Source: Clostridia bacterium (GTDB lineage Bacteria > Bacillota_A > Clostridia > Christensenellales > Aristaeellaceae). From it: a stretch of DNA of 5,290 bases. Below the pieces are notes generated by a model. That model saw only the letters and a program-made list of their open reading frames with translations, ran no database searches and was not told the origin of the DNA. Shown piece after piece: positions 5,176 through 5,290 of the stretch; within the stretch, counting starts at the first letter, position 1; each line of letters begins with the position of its first letter. Where the stretch lies: the NCBI GenBank assembly GCA_017398245.1, contig JAFQGN010000308.1, forward strand, positions 1 to 5,290, read 5' to 3'. Made by a program: the position numbers and the translations under genes.

Positions 5176-5290
5176 ATTACGATACAATATCCAACCCCAT
5201 AGATGGGATTGCAAAGGGATGAAATTCCCTTGCCGAGGGTCCGGGGCGAGCAGCCCCGGCGTATCCCGGTGCTCTCGCGCCTTAGCCGAT

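Larger units (their letters stand above)
4958..5263. repeat. Palindromic composite repeat (BIME/MITE-like)
   Basis: A long imperfect inverted repeat. The best part is 4982-5018 against 5203-5239: 37 bases with one mismatch in opposite orientation. Similarity extends outward over the GGGGC/GCCCC hairpin (4958-4981 against 5240-5263) and more weakly inward (GGGG..TATT.TAT at 5023-5040 against 5179-5197). The centre holds the two divergent hairpins at 5054-5085 and 5136-5167. The right arm has the same layout as 116-210 at the other end of the window. It carries no open reading frame that looks real and no transposase, so if mobile it depends on a protein encoded elsewhere. Element borders are approximate, and no target-site duplication was recognised. 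Confidence 0.75.

Noticed and set aside
1..5290. tRNA or rRNA genes
   Set aside because: No cloverleaf with a GGTTCRANNCC T-arm and no conserved rRNA blocks were seen on either strand.

Overview
The window carries one compact three-gene operon, reading left to right, between two blocks of non-coding repeats. The genes are a MarR-family regulator (437-937) and the two halves of a heterodimeric multidrug-type ABC exporter (934-2658 and 2659-4671). Strong AGGAGG-type ribosome binding sites, a consensus sigma-A/sigma-70-type promoter, and a MarR gene fused translationally to an LmrCD/YfiBC/BmrCD-like exporter pair all suggest a Bacillota genome. The GC-rich third codon positions and GC-rich repeat style suggest a gut Clostridia lineage such as Oscillospirales or Christensenellales. 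The lineage is an inference and was not checked against a database.

Layout. Bases 1-290 hold no gene. They contain two divergent hairpins (15-48 and 85-114) followed by two copies of a double-hairpin unit (158-210 and 234-286). Bases 291-436 form the operon control region: a TTGACA/TATGAT promoter with a 17-bp spacer, two related TAAC-N-GTT palindromes (one upstream of -35, one at the predicted +1), and a good Shine-Dalgarno site. The three genes are packed with no gaps: regulator and first exporter gene overlap by ATGA, and the second exporter gene starts on the base after the first one's stop. Bases 4672-5290 hold no credible gene. They contain a 21-bp hairpin directly after the operon, a degenerate tandem repeat of about 112 bp, and a palindromic composite of about 306 bp with a second divergent hairpin pair at its centre.

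How the genes work together. The MarR protein probably represses its own operon by binding the palindromes over the promoter and releases when it meets a ligand, so that the exporter is made. The exporter halves are complementary in their ATP sites. The first has a degenerate Walker B/H-loop (Asp for Glu, Gln for His) with a normal LSGGQ signature. The second has a normal Walker B/H-loop with an altered LSQGQ signature. Together they give one degenerate and one catalytically competent site, as in TM287/288, LmrCD and BmrCD. The exported substrate cannot be read from the sequence.

The least ordinary content is the repeat DNA. Four hairpins share an architecture (outer stem, CC bulge, 5-bp inner stem, GTA loop, single A/T bulge) while stem bases change in compensating pairs. 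They occur as divergent pairs, one pair on each side of the operon. The 3' pair sits at the centre of a long inverted repeat, and the 5' pair has the homologous right arm beside it. This looks like a REP/BIME-like or MITE-like family maintained for its folded form; no transposase or other protein for it is in the window.
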